Source: JAQBGV01 sp032128395
Lineage (GTDB): Bacteria > Planctomycetota > UBA8108 > UBA1146
Length of the DNA: 15,505 bases
NCBI GenBank assembly: GCA_032128395.1
Contig: JAQBGV010000101.1
Location: 1-15,505, forward strand
Direction of reading: 5' to 3'
Part shown: piece by piece, positions 8,237 through 15,505 of the stretch
Position numbering within the stretch: position 1 is the first letter of the stretch
How the letters are laid out: every line of letters starts with the position of its first letter
Translations under genes and position numbers: made by a program
The notes under the pieces: generated by a model
The model's input: the letters and a program-made list of their open reading frames with translations, nothing else
Told to the model about the DNA's origin: nothing
Databases searched by the model: none

Positions 8237-9306
8237 GCGACGATCCCCTCCTGATCGATCCCGATGATCCTCCCCGCGTCCTCCCCGTCGGCGCGGGAAT
8301 TCGACTGATCCTCACCGTGCTCCTCCCCTTCTTACTGGTGGTCGCCAGCGTGACCGTGCTGTTCAACGCCGCGCCCGAGAGCCCCTACAACGGGTTCGAC
8401 CTGAAGATGGCCCAAGTCGACATCGGGGAGATCGAACAAGCGATCCCGCTCGGCCAGCTCCGCCCGCTCGACGAACCCGCTCCGATCCCCTGTGAAGAGG
8501 CCGCGGGGATCGGCAAGCGTTTCCTCGTCTCGTCCGACCGGGTGGTCGCGCTGACGATCGGTGGCGAGAGCCGCGCCTATCCGCTGCGGGTTCTCGTCTT
8601 CCACGAGGTCGTGAACGATGTCCTCGGCGGCGTGCCGATCGCCGTGGTCCACCACCCGGTCAGCGATCTCGTCGCGGTCTTCGACCGGCGATTCGGGGAT
8701 GAGACCCTGCGCTTCGGGGCGAGCGGGCTCGTGCTCGATTCGCACCTCCTCGTGTTCGACCGCCCGCCGGGGAAGGGGCTGTCCCGCCTCGCGGAGTCGA
8801 GCCTATGGTCGCCGATGTTCGGGCGAGCGATCTCCGGTCCCCGTGCGGGGGAGGAGTTGCGCCTTCTGCCGTGCGAGGTGACGACCTGGGCGGACTTCCG
8901 GACCCGGTTCCCCGAGGGGACGATCCCGACCCCACCGGGGGCCTACTTGAAGGAGTACAAGAAGGACCCGTACACCAACTACGTCGGAACCGGGCTGCCG
9001 CGGTTCCGTGTCGACCCGCTCCCCGATGATTCGGAGCGTCCACTGTTCACGCCTATGTTGATCGTGACGGCGGGAGCGATGACGGCGGCGTTTGCGATTC
9101 CGGAACTCATCGCGGAGTCGGAGGGGCCGACGATCGAGAGGACTCTCGGCGAGGTGGAGCTCGAGTTCCGGATCGTAGATCGGGAGCGAAGTGTGGTGAC
9201 CGTCTCGCCCACCGACCCGGGCGATTCGATCTCGGTACGCCAGGCGTATTGGTTCACCTGGTTCGCAGTCTCATCTGGATGGGACTGGCTCGGCGCACCG
9301 CGCTGA
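8233..9306 (+). CDS. DUF3179 protein, membrane-anchored, divergent
   Basis: A 357-aa protein with an N-terminal hydrophobic segment (~22-45) that could be a membrane anchor or uncleaved signal, followed by an extracytoplasmic DUF3179-like domain. Family-like parts: FLVSSDRVVALTIGGESRAY (97-116), PLRVLVFHEVVNDVLGG (117-133), VFDRRF, LRFGASG (159-165), SLWSPMFGRAISGP (190-203), TTWADFRTRFP and the closing YWFTWFAVSSGWDW (339-352). Where most DUF3179 proteins have a CPLCG-like motif this one reads VVHHPVSDLVAVFDR (138-152), with no cysteine. The domain has no established function. GTG 8233 overlaps the ctaB stop (GTGA), so it is co-translated with heme O synthase. The frame stays open back to 7543, but that part is only the antiphase reading of ctaB. 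Confidence 0.8.
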   Translation: MSDDPLLIDPDDPPRVLPVGAGIRLILTVLLPFLLVVASVTVLFNAAPESPYNGFDLKMAQVDIGEIEQAIPLGQLRPLDEPAPIPCEEAAGIGKRFLVSSDRVVALTIGGESRAYPLRVLVFHEVVNDVLGGVPIAVVHHPVSDLVAVFDRRFGDETLRFGASGLVLDSHLLVFDRPPGKGLSRLAESSLWSPMFGRAISGPRAGEELRLLPCEVTTWADFRTRFPEGTIPTPPGAYLKEYKKDPYTNYVGTGLPRFRVDPLPDDSERPLFTPMLIVTAGAMTAAFAIPELIAESEGPTIERTLGEVELEFRIVDRERSVVTVSPTDPGDSISVRQAYWFTWFAVSSGWDWLGAPR

Positions 9307-9400
9307 TGCCTGTCCCGGACGCCTCGCTCGCTGATCCACCGCCCCCGAACAAGGCCATCGACCGGGACCGGCATCACGGCACAGCCGCGATCCAGTCCCA
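9280..9400. terminator. Long imperfect inverted repeat between convergent operons
   Basis: Two pairs of arms share one axis of symmetry. The inner arms 9304-9318 and 9362-9376 match at 14 of 15 positions, and the outer arms 9280-9288 and 9392-9400 match at 9 of 9. The 15 bp between them on each side are partly complementary (about 7 of 15). The loop is about 43 nt (9319-9361). It spans the last codons of the DUF3179 gene and the space up to the subunit III stop. A bidirectional terminator is plausible from its place; there is no T tract, so an intrinsic mechanism is uncertain. Confidence 0.45.
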
Positions 9401-9404
9401 GCGA

Positions 9405-10022
9405 TCAACGGATCGCAAATAAGAACGCCACCAACGCCACCCAAATCACATCGATGAAGTGCCAATACATCGCCGTTCCTCGCACTTGGGCGTGGTGCAG
9501 GCTCCAGTACCGGTTGCCGAGAGTTCGTACCGTGACCACCGCCTGCATCAGGATCCCGCCGATAACGTGCGCGGCGTGGAGCGCGGTCAGCATCAGGAAT
9601 GCGTAGAGGCTGCTCTCGACCGAGTTCGCCAAGAGGACCTCCTGCTGGATGAGCTCCCAGAAGAAGAAGCCCTGCAGGGCGACGAACGCGAGCGAAGCGC
9701 CGAGTGCGATGAGCATCCACACCTGGAGCGGTCGCTTTCGATCCCGGCGCACCGCGCGCACTCCGAAGTGCATCGCGAGGCTCACCACTGCGAGAGCGCC
9801 GGTGCTCACCCAGCCGATCGGCGGAAACGTGACATGGACCAGGGTGACGGGGGACTTCAAGCGGACGACGAGGACGCCGACTGCGGAGGCGATGAAGAGA
9901 ACGGACAGCGAGACGAAAAAGAGCGCGAGACCGAACGTGACGGTCCCCTCCGGGGTCACATGCTCCTTCTTCTGCACGGGCCCTCTCCGCCAAGGCCCGA
10001 TCCCGGGGGGGGCGCTGGCCAT
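9405..10022 (-). CDS. Second cytochrome c oxidase subunit III-like protein
   Basis: Heme-copper oxidase subunit III family, 205 aa, with five predicted helices (~28-50, 66-90, 98-123, 136-166, 184-204). Family marks are LQGFFFWELI (114-123), TALHAAHVIGGILMQ (145-159) and YWHFIDVIWVALVAFLF (186-202). Subunit III binds lipid and stabilises the proton-pumping core of subunit I, without redox centres. It is the last gene of the oxidase operon, 7 bp after the subunit IV gene, and a paralogue of the larger subunit III upstream. It lacks that protein's His-rich tail and long loop and resembles the five-helix CyoC/CtaE form. The ATG at 10022 has no strong ribosome-binding site; GTG codons inside the first 22 codons are alternatives. 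Confidence 0.82.
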   Translation of the reverse strand: MASAPPGIGPWRRGPVQKKEHVTPEGTVTFGLALFFVSLSVLFIASAVGVLVVRLKSPVTLVHVTFPPIGWVSTGALAVVSLAMHFGVRAVRRDRKRPLQVWMLIALGASLAFVALQGFFFWELIQQEVLLANSVESSLYAFLMLTALHAAHVIGGILMQAVVTVRTLGNRYWSLHHAQVRGTAMYWHFIDVIWVALVAFLFAIR

Positions 10023-10029
10023 GGCGGCG

Positions 10030-10425
10030 CTACTGCCCGGGCTCGTCGAACTGAACCTTCTGCGATGGGGTATCGAGCATCGGCGTCAGCTCGTGGTGGT
10101 ACTCCTTGGTGTCGAGCAGGGCGAATCCGATGAAGATCCCGAGGAAGAGGAAGGAGCCGACCAGGATCAGCCCGTTGAAAGGCTTGTCCCAGCGCAGATG
10201 CATGAAGAAAAGAGCGACGAGCGCCGCCTTCATGCTGGCGACGATCATCGCGATGAAGAGGTTCGCGTTCCCGAGATCGACTTCAGAGACGGCAACGGTG
10301 ATGATCGTCAGCAACATCAGCGCACCCAGGATGCCGGCCATGAACTTGACCGCAACCGGATGGGCGAGGTGTTCCCCGCGGGTATCCACCGCCCCGGGAG
10401 TGGTCGTGCTTTCGGAGTGGCTCAT
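10030..10425 (-). CDS. Cytochrome c oxidase subunit IV (COX4_pro family)
   Basis: Small membrane protein of 131 aa with three predicted helices (~26-47, 53-75, 84-105). The bacterial subunit IV signature is clear: MIVASMKAALVALFFMHLRW (60-79), then DKPFN. In caa3 and quinol oxidases this subunit supports assembly and stability of the CuB centre; it carries no cofactor. A hydrophilic start (1-22) and a charged tail (106-131) flank the helices. It begins 13 bp after the subunit III stop, with GGGAGG 6 nt before its ATG, and lies 7 bp before the second subunit III gene. Names in use are coxD, ctaF and caaD. Confidence 0.88.
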   Translation of the reverse strand: MSHSESTTTPGAVDTRGEHLAHPVAVKFMAGILGALMLLTIITVAVSEVDLGNANLFIAMIVASMKAALVALFFMHLRWDKPFNGLILVGSFLFLGIFIGFALLDTKEYHHELTPMLDTPSQKVQFDEPGQ

Positions 10426-10438
10426 CGCGGCCTCCCGG

Positions 10439-11371
10439 TCAAATCAGGTAGAGGAGCGGAAAGAGGTAGATCCAGATCAGGTCCACGAGGTGCCAGTAGA
10501 GCCCGCCGATCTCGACCGGCGCGAAGTAGCTCGGACCGAATCGGTTGTCGCGGGAGGTCACGAACAACCACGCGATCACCGCCATGCCGATCAACACGTG
10601 GATCCCGTGCAGCCCGGTCATCATGAAGTAAATGCTGAAGAAGATGTGTGCGTTGCGCGGCCGCCCCTCGCTGGGAAGGACCCCGGGCCCCCCGTGAGCA
10701 CCGTCCTCCGCTCCGTGCCCCGGTTTCACTTCTTCGGCGATCGGCGCGATCCCGCTCGGACCTCGCGGGGCATCGACGAACGCGGATTTCTCCGCCGGGA
10801 CGTAGGCGGGAATGTTGGCCGCGGCGAACACTTCGGTCTCGTGCCCACCCGTGTGGGCTTCCGCCTCCCGAGCCTCCCGCTCGTGCTCCTTGACCTTCTC
10901 GTAGTCGAACTTCGAACCGAGGAGGTAGCCGTGACCGATCTTCTCCGAGTACTCGATGTACTTGATGCTCATGAAGCCGCAGCCGCACACGAACGTGAGC
11001 GCGAGCAGAATCCGGAGCTTCTTCGTCTCCCCGACCTGAGCCGCACGGACCCCGAGCGCCATCGTCAAGGAGCTGACCAGGAGCACGATGGTGTTCCCAG
11101 CCCCGAGCCACTTGTTCAGGGCATTGTGTCCGTACTCGAACAGCTCGGGGTTGTTCGACCGGTAGATGAAGTATGCGCAGAAGAGCCCGCCGAAGAGGAG
11201 GACTTCGGTGGCGAGGAAGAGCCACATCCCGAGCTTCCCCGCCTCGAACTGCTGGCGCATGGTGTCCCAGTGGTGAGCCTGGAATGGGTGGTGCTCACCA
11301 GACCCGTGCTCACCGGGGCCGTGACCCTCAGGGGTGGGGGGCTCCGGAGTGGCGTGTTCGCTACCGCTCAT
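10439..11371 (-). CDS. coxC: Cytochrome c oxidase subunit III with His-rich tail and large loop
   Basis: Subunit III of the oxidase, 310 aa. Five helices are visible: ~46-71 (KLGMWLFLATEVLLFGGLF), 88-112, 119-141, 241-270 (MTGLHGIHVLIGMAVIAW) and 288-310 (GGLYWHLVDLIWIYLFPLLY). Between helices three and four lies a hydrophilic insert of about 100 residues (~142-240), rich in Glu, Ala, Gly and His, much longer than the short link of usual subunit III. The N-terminus (1-35) is also His-rich (GHGPGEHGSGEHHPFQAHHW). Both could bind metal ions or simply be flexible. It lies 18 bp after coxA and 13 bp before subunit IV. Identity as subunit III is secure; the role of the insert is unknown. Confidence 0.92.
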   Translation of the reverse strand: MSGSEHATPEPPTPEGHGPGEHGSGEHHPFQAHHWDTMRQQFEAGKLGMWLFLATEVLLFGGLFCAYFIYRSNNPELFEYGHNALNKWLGAGNTIVLLVSSLTMALGVRAAQVGETKKLRILLALTFVCGCGFMSIKYIEYSEKIGHGYLLGSKFDYEKVKEHEREAREAEAHTGGHETEVFAAANIPAYVPAEKSAFVDAPRGPSGIAPIAEEVKPGHGAEDGAHGGPGVLPSEGRPRNAHIFFSIYFMMTGLHGIHVLIGMAVIAWLFVTSRDNRFGPSYFAPVEIGGLYWHLVDLIWIYLFPLLYLI

Positions 11372-11389
11372 CGCGAGATCTCCATCGGT

Positions 11390-13081
<1,692 letters not shown>

Positions 13082-13087
13082 CCGGCT

Positions 13088-13094
13088 CTCCTCC
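13088..13094 (-). promoter_or_regulatory. Ribosome-binding site deciding the coxA start
   Basis: GGAGGAG on the minus strand lies 6 nt before the ATG at 13081. An in-frame ATG at 13099 would place this site inside the coding region, adding six residues (MGEESR) of no family likeness. Confidence 0.65.
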
Positions 13095-13120
13095 CCCATC
13101 GCGTCTGCGTGCGCATTGCC

Positions 13121-14233
13121 CTATTCCTTCGTGCCGAGCGACTTCATGAATTCGATCAGATAGAGGATCTCCTCATCGGAGAGCTTCTGCGGGATCATCG
13201 CGGCGTCATAGCCCACCACGATCTTCGACATCGGATCGCGGATCGATTCGAAGATGTAGGCTTCGCCTGCGTCTCCGGCGACCGCGATCCCTTCGACTGG
13301 ACCGTTCTTTCCGCCGATCGCAACCGGGTGCTCCGCGGCGGTCTTCCCCCACAGACCGAGCCAGGTCGGGCCGATGATTCTCGTGCCGTCGACGGAGTGA
13401 CACTGCTTGCACCCCTTTCGGCGGTACAGAATCTCGCCCCGCTGCTCCCAGCTCTGCTCGTCTTTCCAACTGGTGGCGCGGATCTTCCAATCCTCGAAGC
13501 TCTTCAAGGTCGGATGCACGTAGACCCGCGAGAACATCTGCGAATGGTCCTTCCCGCAGTACTCGGCGCACATCAACCAGTACTCGTCCGGCTCATCCCC
13601 CTCGGGGACCAGGGGCTCGAACCAGAGGGTCGAGATCTTGCCGGGGACAATGTCCTGCTTCACGCGGAATTGCGGGATGTAGAATGCGTGCAGCACATCC
13701 GCCGAGGTCATTTTGAGCCGGATCGGAACTCCGGGGGGAAGGTGCAGCCCCTGGTCCGCATCGGTGACCAATCGCTCGTTCTTCTCCGCGTCGTATCTCC
13801 CGGGGTCGAAGCTGGCAATCGTCCCATCGGGGTAGTGAAAGGCCCAACTCCATTGCTGCGCCTGGACGTTGATGGTGTAGCTGTCCGCCGGGGCTGCGAT
13901 CATCCGGTTGTAGCCGTAGAAACCGACGCAGAACATGATCACCACGATGATCATCGGGATCACGGTCCACGTGACCTCGAGCGGGGTGTTGTGGGAGACA
14001 TCACTCTCCGCCTTCTCTCCCGCCGGTTTCTTGAACCGGATGATGATGTAGGTGAGCGCGATACAGATCGCGATGAAGAAGAACGCACAGACGATGTTGA
14101 TGAACGCGATGTGGCTGTCGACCATATGCGCGATCGTCGACTTCGCCTCGGGCATCCCGACGGTGGTCCAGTCCGCCAGCGGCAGACGGAACCCGGACGA
14201 GAAGTCCGGGAGTATCGCAGACAGTCCGAACAC
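13121..14233 (-). CDS. coxB: Cytochrome c oxidase subunit II with CuA and fused cytochrome c
   Basis: Membrane-anchored electron entry subunit, 370 aa. Two helices (~43-66 and 90-108) anchor a periplasmic cupredoxin domain. QAQQWSWAFHYPDG (124-137) precedes the CuA site: His182 (DVLHAFYIP), Cys222, Glu224, Cys226, His230 and Met233 (CAEYCGKDHSQM). A cytochrome c domain is fused at the C-terminus, with heme-binding C275-KQ-C278-H279 and probable distal Met346 (GYDAAMIPQ). This fusion defines the caa3 type, in which electrons pass from the fused heme c to CuA. It starts at GTG 14233 with a weak purine-rich site upstream, 16 bp after the SCO gene and 39 bp before coxA. No cleavable signal peptide stands out; the N-terminal ~40 residues are short and mixed. 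Confidence 0.95.
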   Translation of the reverse strand: MFGLSAILPDFSSGFRLPLADWTTVGMPEAKSTIAHMVDSHIAFINIVCAFFFIAICIALTYIIIRFKKPAGEKAESDVSHNTPLEVTWTVIPMIIVVIMFCVGFYGYNRMIAAPADSYTINVQAQQWSWAFHYPDGTIASFDPGRYDAEKNERLVTDADQGLHLPPGVPIRLKMTSADVLHAFYIPQFRVKQDIVPGKISTLWFEPLVPEGDEPDEYWLMCAEYCGKDHSQMFSRVYVHPTLKSFEDWKIRATSWKDEQSWEQRGEILYRRKGCKQCHSVDGTRIIGPTWLGLWGKTAAEHPVAIGGKNGPVEGIAVAGDAGEAYIFESIRDPMSKIVVGYDAAMIPQKLSDEEILYLIEFMKSLGTKE

Positions 14234-14249
14234 GTTGCGGGCTCTCTTT

Positions 14250-15197
14250 CTACGTTGGGTTCACAGTGGCGCTCGACGACGTCGCCACCGGTTCGGGCTT
14301 CGGTGAGAGTGGCCTCTCCGGCGGAACGCTCGGGTCGCGTTTCCGACGACGGGAGCGCTGCATCACGATGAATCCACCGACGAGCAGCACCATCGTCAAG
14401 AGCCCCCCGACTTTCATGATCCCCTGCGCCATCGGTCCGTACTGCGCGGTCGACGGGTCGTAGTGGAAGCAGAGCAGGAACAACTTGTCCATCGTGGAGC
14501 CGACCTTGCCTTCGGAGGCCTCCACGAGTGAGAGTCGAACCACCTCGGCGTCGTACCGGACACCGTAGATGTACCGCGAGACCCGCCCGTCGGGGGTCAG
14601 CAGGATCAGCACTGCCCCGTGCGCGTACTCGCTGCGGAACTCGTTCCATTCGAATCCGAAGCCGACGGTATCGGCGACCCTTCGGATGTTGGTCTGATTC
14701 CCGGTGAGCAGGTGCCAGCCGTCGATCGCATCACGCCTGCCGTGCTCGCGAACCAAGAGGTCCTTGCGCGCTCGTGCCCCGGCGGGGGTGTCCCGGGGAT
14801 CGATGCTGATGGTGACCACCCGGAACTCGTCCCCGAGGGTCCACCCGATCTCGTTCACCGCCTCGATCAATCCCTCGGTCACCAGGTTGCAGAGCATCGG
14901 GCAGGAGAAGTACGCCAGATTGAGGACCACCGGCCGTTCTCCGTCGAAGAACGTCGACAGCGGGACGAAAGCGCCGGTTTCATCCTGGAACGAGATGTCG
15001 AGAGAAAGCTGGGCCTCGAGGTGTTCGACGATCTGGATGTTCTCGACCGACCGTAGGATCGGATCATCCACTCCGACCTGAGCGGTCAGGGTTCCCGCCC
15101 CGAGCAGGGTGAAAAGAGCAGCGGCGAGAGAGGCGGTCGTGACCCGCACCATCTCCGTGGGCGTGCCGAAGTCGACGGCCGACCGGCGGACGATCAT
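14250..15197 (-). CDS. SCO1/SenC copper chaperone with C-terminal membrane anchor
   Basis: SCO-family thioredoxin-fold protein expected to deliver copper to, or reduce the cysteines of, CuA in subunit II, encoded just downstream. The product is 315 aa. An N-terminal hydrophobic stretch (~18-40, ending LTAQ) looks like a signal peptide. The copper-binding residues are present: Cys99 and Cys103 in YFSCPMLCN and His193 in EYAHGA. The domain runs to ~residue 228, followed by a linker with FHYDPSTAQYGP and a second hydrophobic helix (~264-280), then a basic and proline-rich tail. This longer, C-terminally anchored form differs from classical SCO1. ATG 15197 has AGGAAGGG (15202-15209) close upstream; the ATG at 15254 would overlap the preceding gene by 23 bp and bury the signal peptide. 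Confidence 0.9.
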   Translation of the reverse strand: MIVRRSAVDFGTPTEMVRVTTASLAAALFTLLGAGTLTAQVGVDDPILRSVENIQIVEHLEAQLSLDISFQDETGAFVPLSTFFDGERPVVLNLAYFSCPMLCNLVTEGLIEAVNEIGWTLGDEFRVVTISIDPRDTPAGARARKDLLVREHGRRDAIDGWHLLTGNQTNIRRVADTVGFGFEWNEFRSEYAHGAVLILLTPDGRVSRYIYGVRYDAEVVRLSLVEASEGKVGSTMDKLFLLCFHYDPSTAQYGPMAQGIMKVGGLLTMVLLVGGFIVMQRSRRRKRDPSVPPERPLSPKPEPVATSSSATVNPT

Positions 15198-15201
15198 CGG
15201 A

Positions 15202-15209
15202 CCCTTCCT
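15202..15209 (-). promoter_or_regulatory. Ribosome-binding site deciding the SCO start
   Basis: AGGAAGGG on the minus strand lies 4-5 nt before ATG 15197. It supports this start over ATG 15254, which lies inside the preceding gene. Confidence 0.55.
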
Positions 15210-15231
15210 GCTCGGGACTCGGAGAAAAGCA

Positions 15232-15504
15232 TCACTTTCCCGAGCCCTTACCATAGACCTTCAGCACCTGCTCCACACCCAGCTCGACCGGGATTCCGAC
15301 CAAGTCAAGGTCGGGGTAGGTCCACCGATAGGCTTCGAGCTGCTCCGTCTGGAACGCCCGAACCCCGGCAATCTCGAGGAAGTCGCGGGCGTTCTGCTCG
15401 GCCTGGACCACTTCCCGCGTGTCGTAGACCAGCGTTTGGACCAGGATCACCGTCGCCACCAGGATCACCGTGCCGACGGCCCCGATCAGGTAGGTCGGCG
15501 CAGC
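15232..15504 (-). CDS. Small single-helix membrane protein upstream of SCO, 5'-truncated
   Basis: The frame is open to the window edge, so the start is outside; about 90 residues are visible. They begin with a hydrophobic helix (LIGAVGTVILVATVILVQTL), then a charged segment (REVVQAEQNARDFLE), and end with YRWTYPDLDLVGIPVELGVE followed by QVLKVYGKGSGK. The ending resembles the Y.W.D....RIPI..AMEL pattern I recall from small membrane proteins encoded beside alternative complex III or caa3 oxidase genes in several phyla; that likeness is from memory and unchecked. It lies 34 bp before the SCO gene, so it is probably in the same operon. A GTG at 15468 inside the helix is not a credible start. Function unknown, possibly in assembly of the oxidase. 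Confidence 0.6.
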   Translation of the reverse strand, partial: AAPTYLIGAVGTVILVATVILVQTLVYDTREVVQAEQNARDFLEIAGVRAFQTEQLEAYRWTYPDLDLVGIPVELGVEQVLKVYGKGSGK

Positions 15505-15505
15505 G

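Overview
This window reads as compact, high-GC chromosomal DNA from an aerobic bacterium. No tRNA, rRNA, insertion sequence, CRISPR array or phage gene was seen. The gene content (A2-type caa3 oxidase, SufBCDSU plus SufT under an Rrf2 regulator, a DUF3179 protein) fits lineages such as Gemmatimonadota, Planctomycetota, Acidobacteriota, Eisenbacteria or Myxococcota. I cannot choose between them from sequence alone.

Layout from left to right: (1) 2-877 (+), the 3' part of a thioredoxin-like gene cut by the window edge. (2) 893-7088 (-), an iron-sulfur cluster assembly operon read right to left: rrf2 - sufB - sufC - sufD - sufS - sufU - sufT, with overlapping or nearly touching genes. (3) 7089-7294, a divergent regulatory region with a good sigma70-like promoter for the suf operon. 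(4) 7295-9306 (+), ctaB (protoheme farnesyltransferase) translationally overlapped with a DUF3179 gene. (5) 9280-9400, a long imperfect inverted repeat across two convergent gene ends. (6) 9405-15504 (-), a cytochrome c oxidase operon read right to left: small membrane protein (partial) - SCO copper chaperone - coxB (subunit II with CuA and a fused cytochrome c) - coxA - coxC (subunit III) - COX4-type subunit IV - a second subunit III-like protein.

The genes serve aerobic respiration and cofactor supply. SUF builds Fe-S clusters. CtaB makes heme O, the precursor of heme A. SCO is expected to help load CuA in subunit II. The cox genes build a caa3-type terminal oxidase whose subunit I carries the YSHP motif in place of the helix VI glutamate.

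Most of the window is housekeeping sequence and I see no clear new multi-gene system. The observations most worth a second look are the DUF3179 protein lacking the family's cysteine motif, the two subunit III genes with a histidine-rich loop in one, the in-register inverted repeat between the convergent operons, and the shared promoter region that could tie Fe-S status to heme A synthesis. Several starts (sufS, sufC, sufD, rrf2, ctaB, DUF3179, coxA, SCO) were moved inward from the longest open frame on the basis of ribosome-binding sites, overlaps and family alignment.
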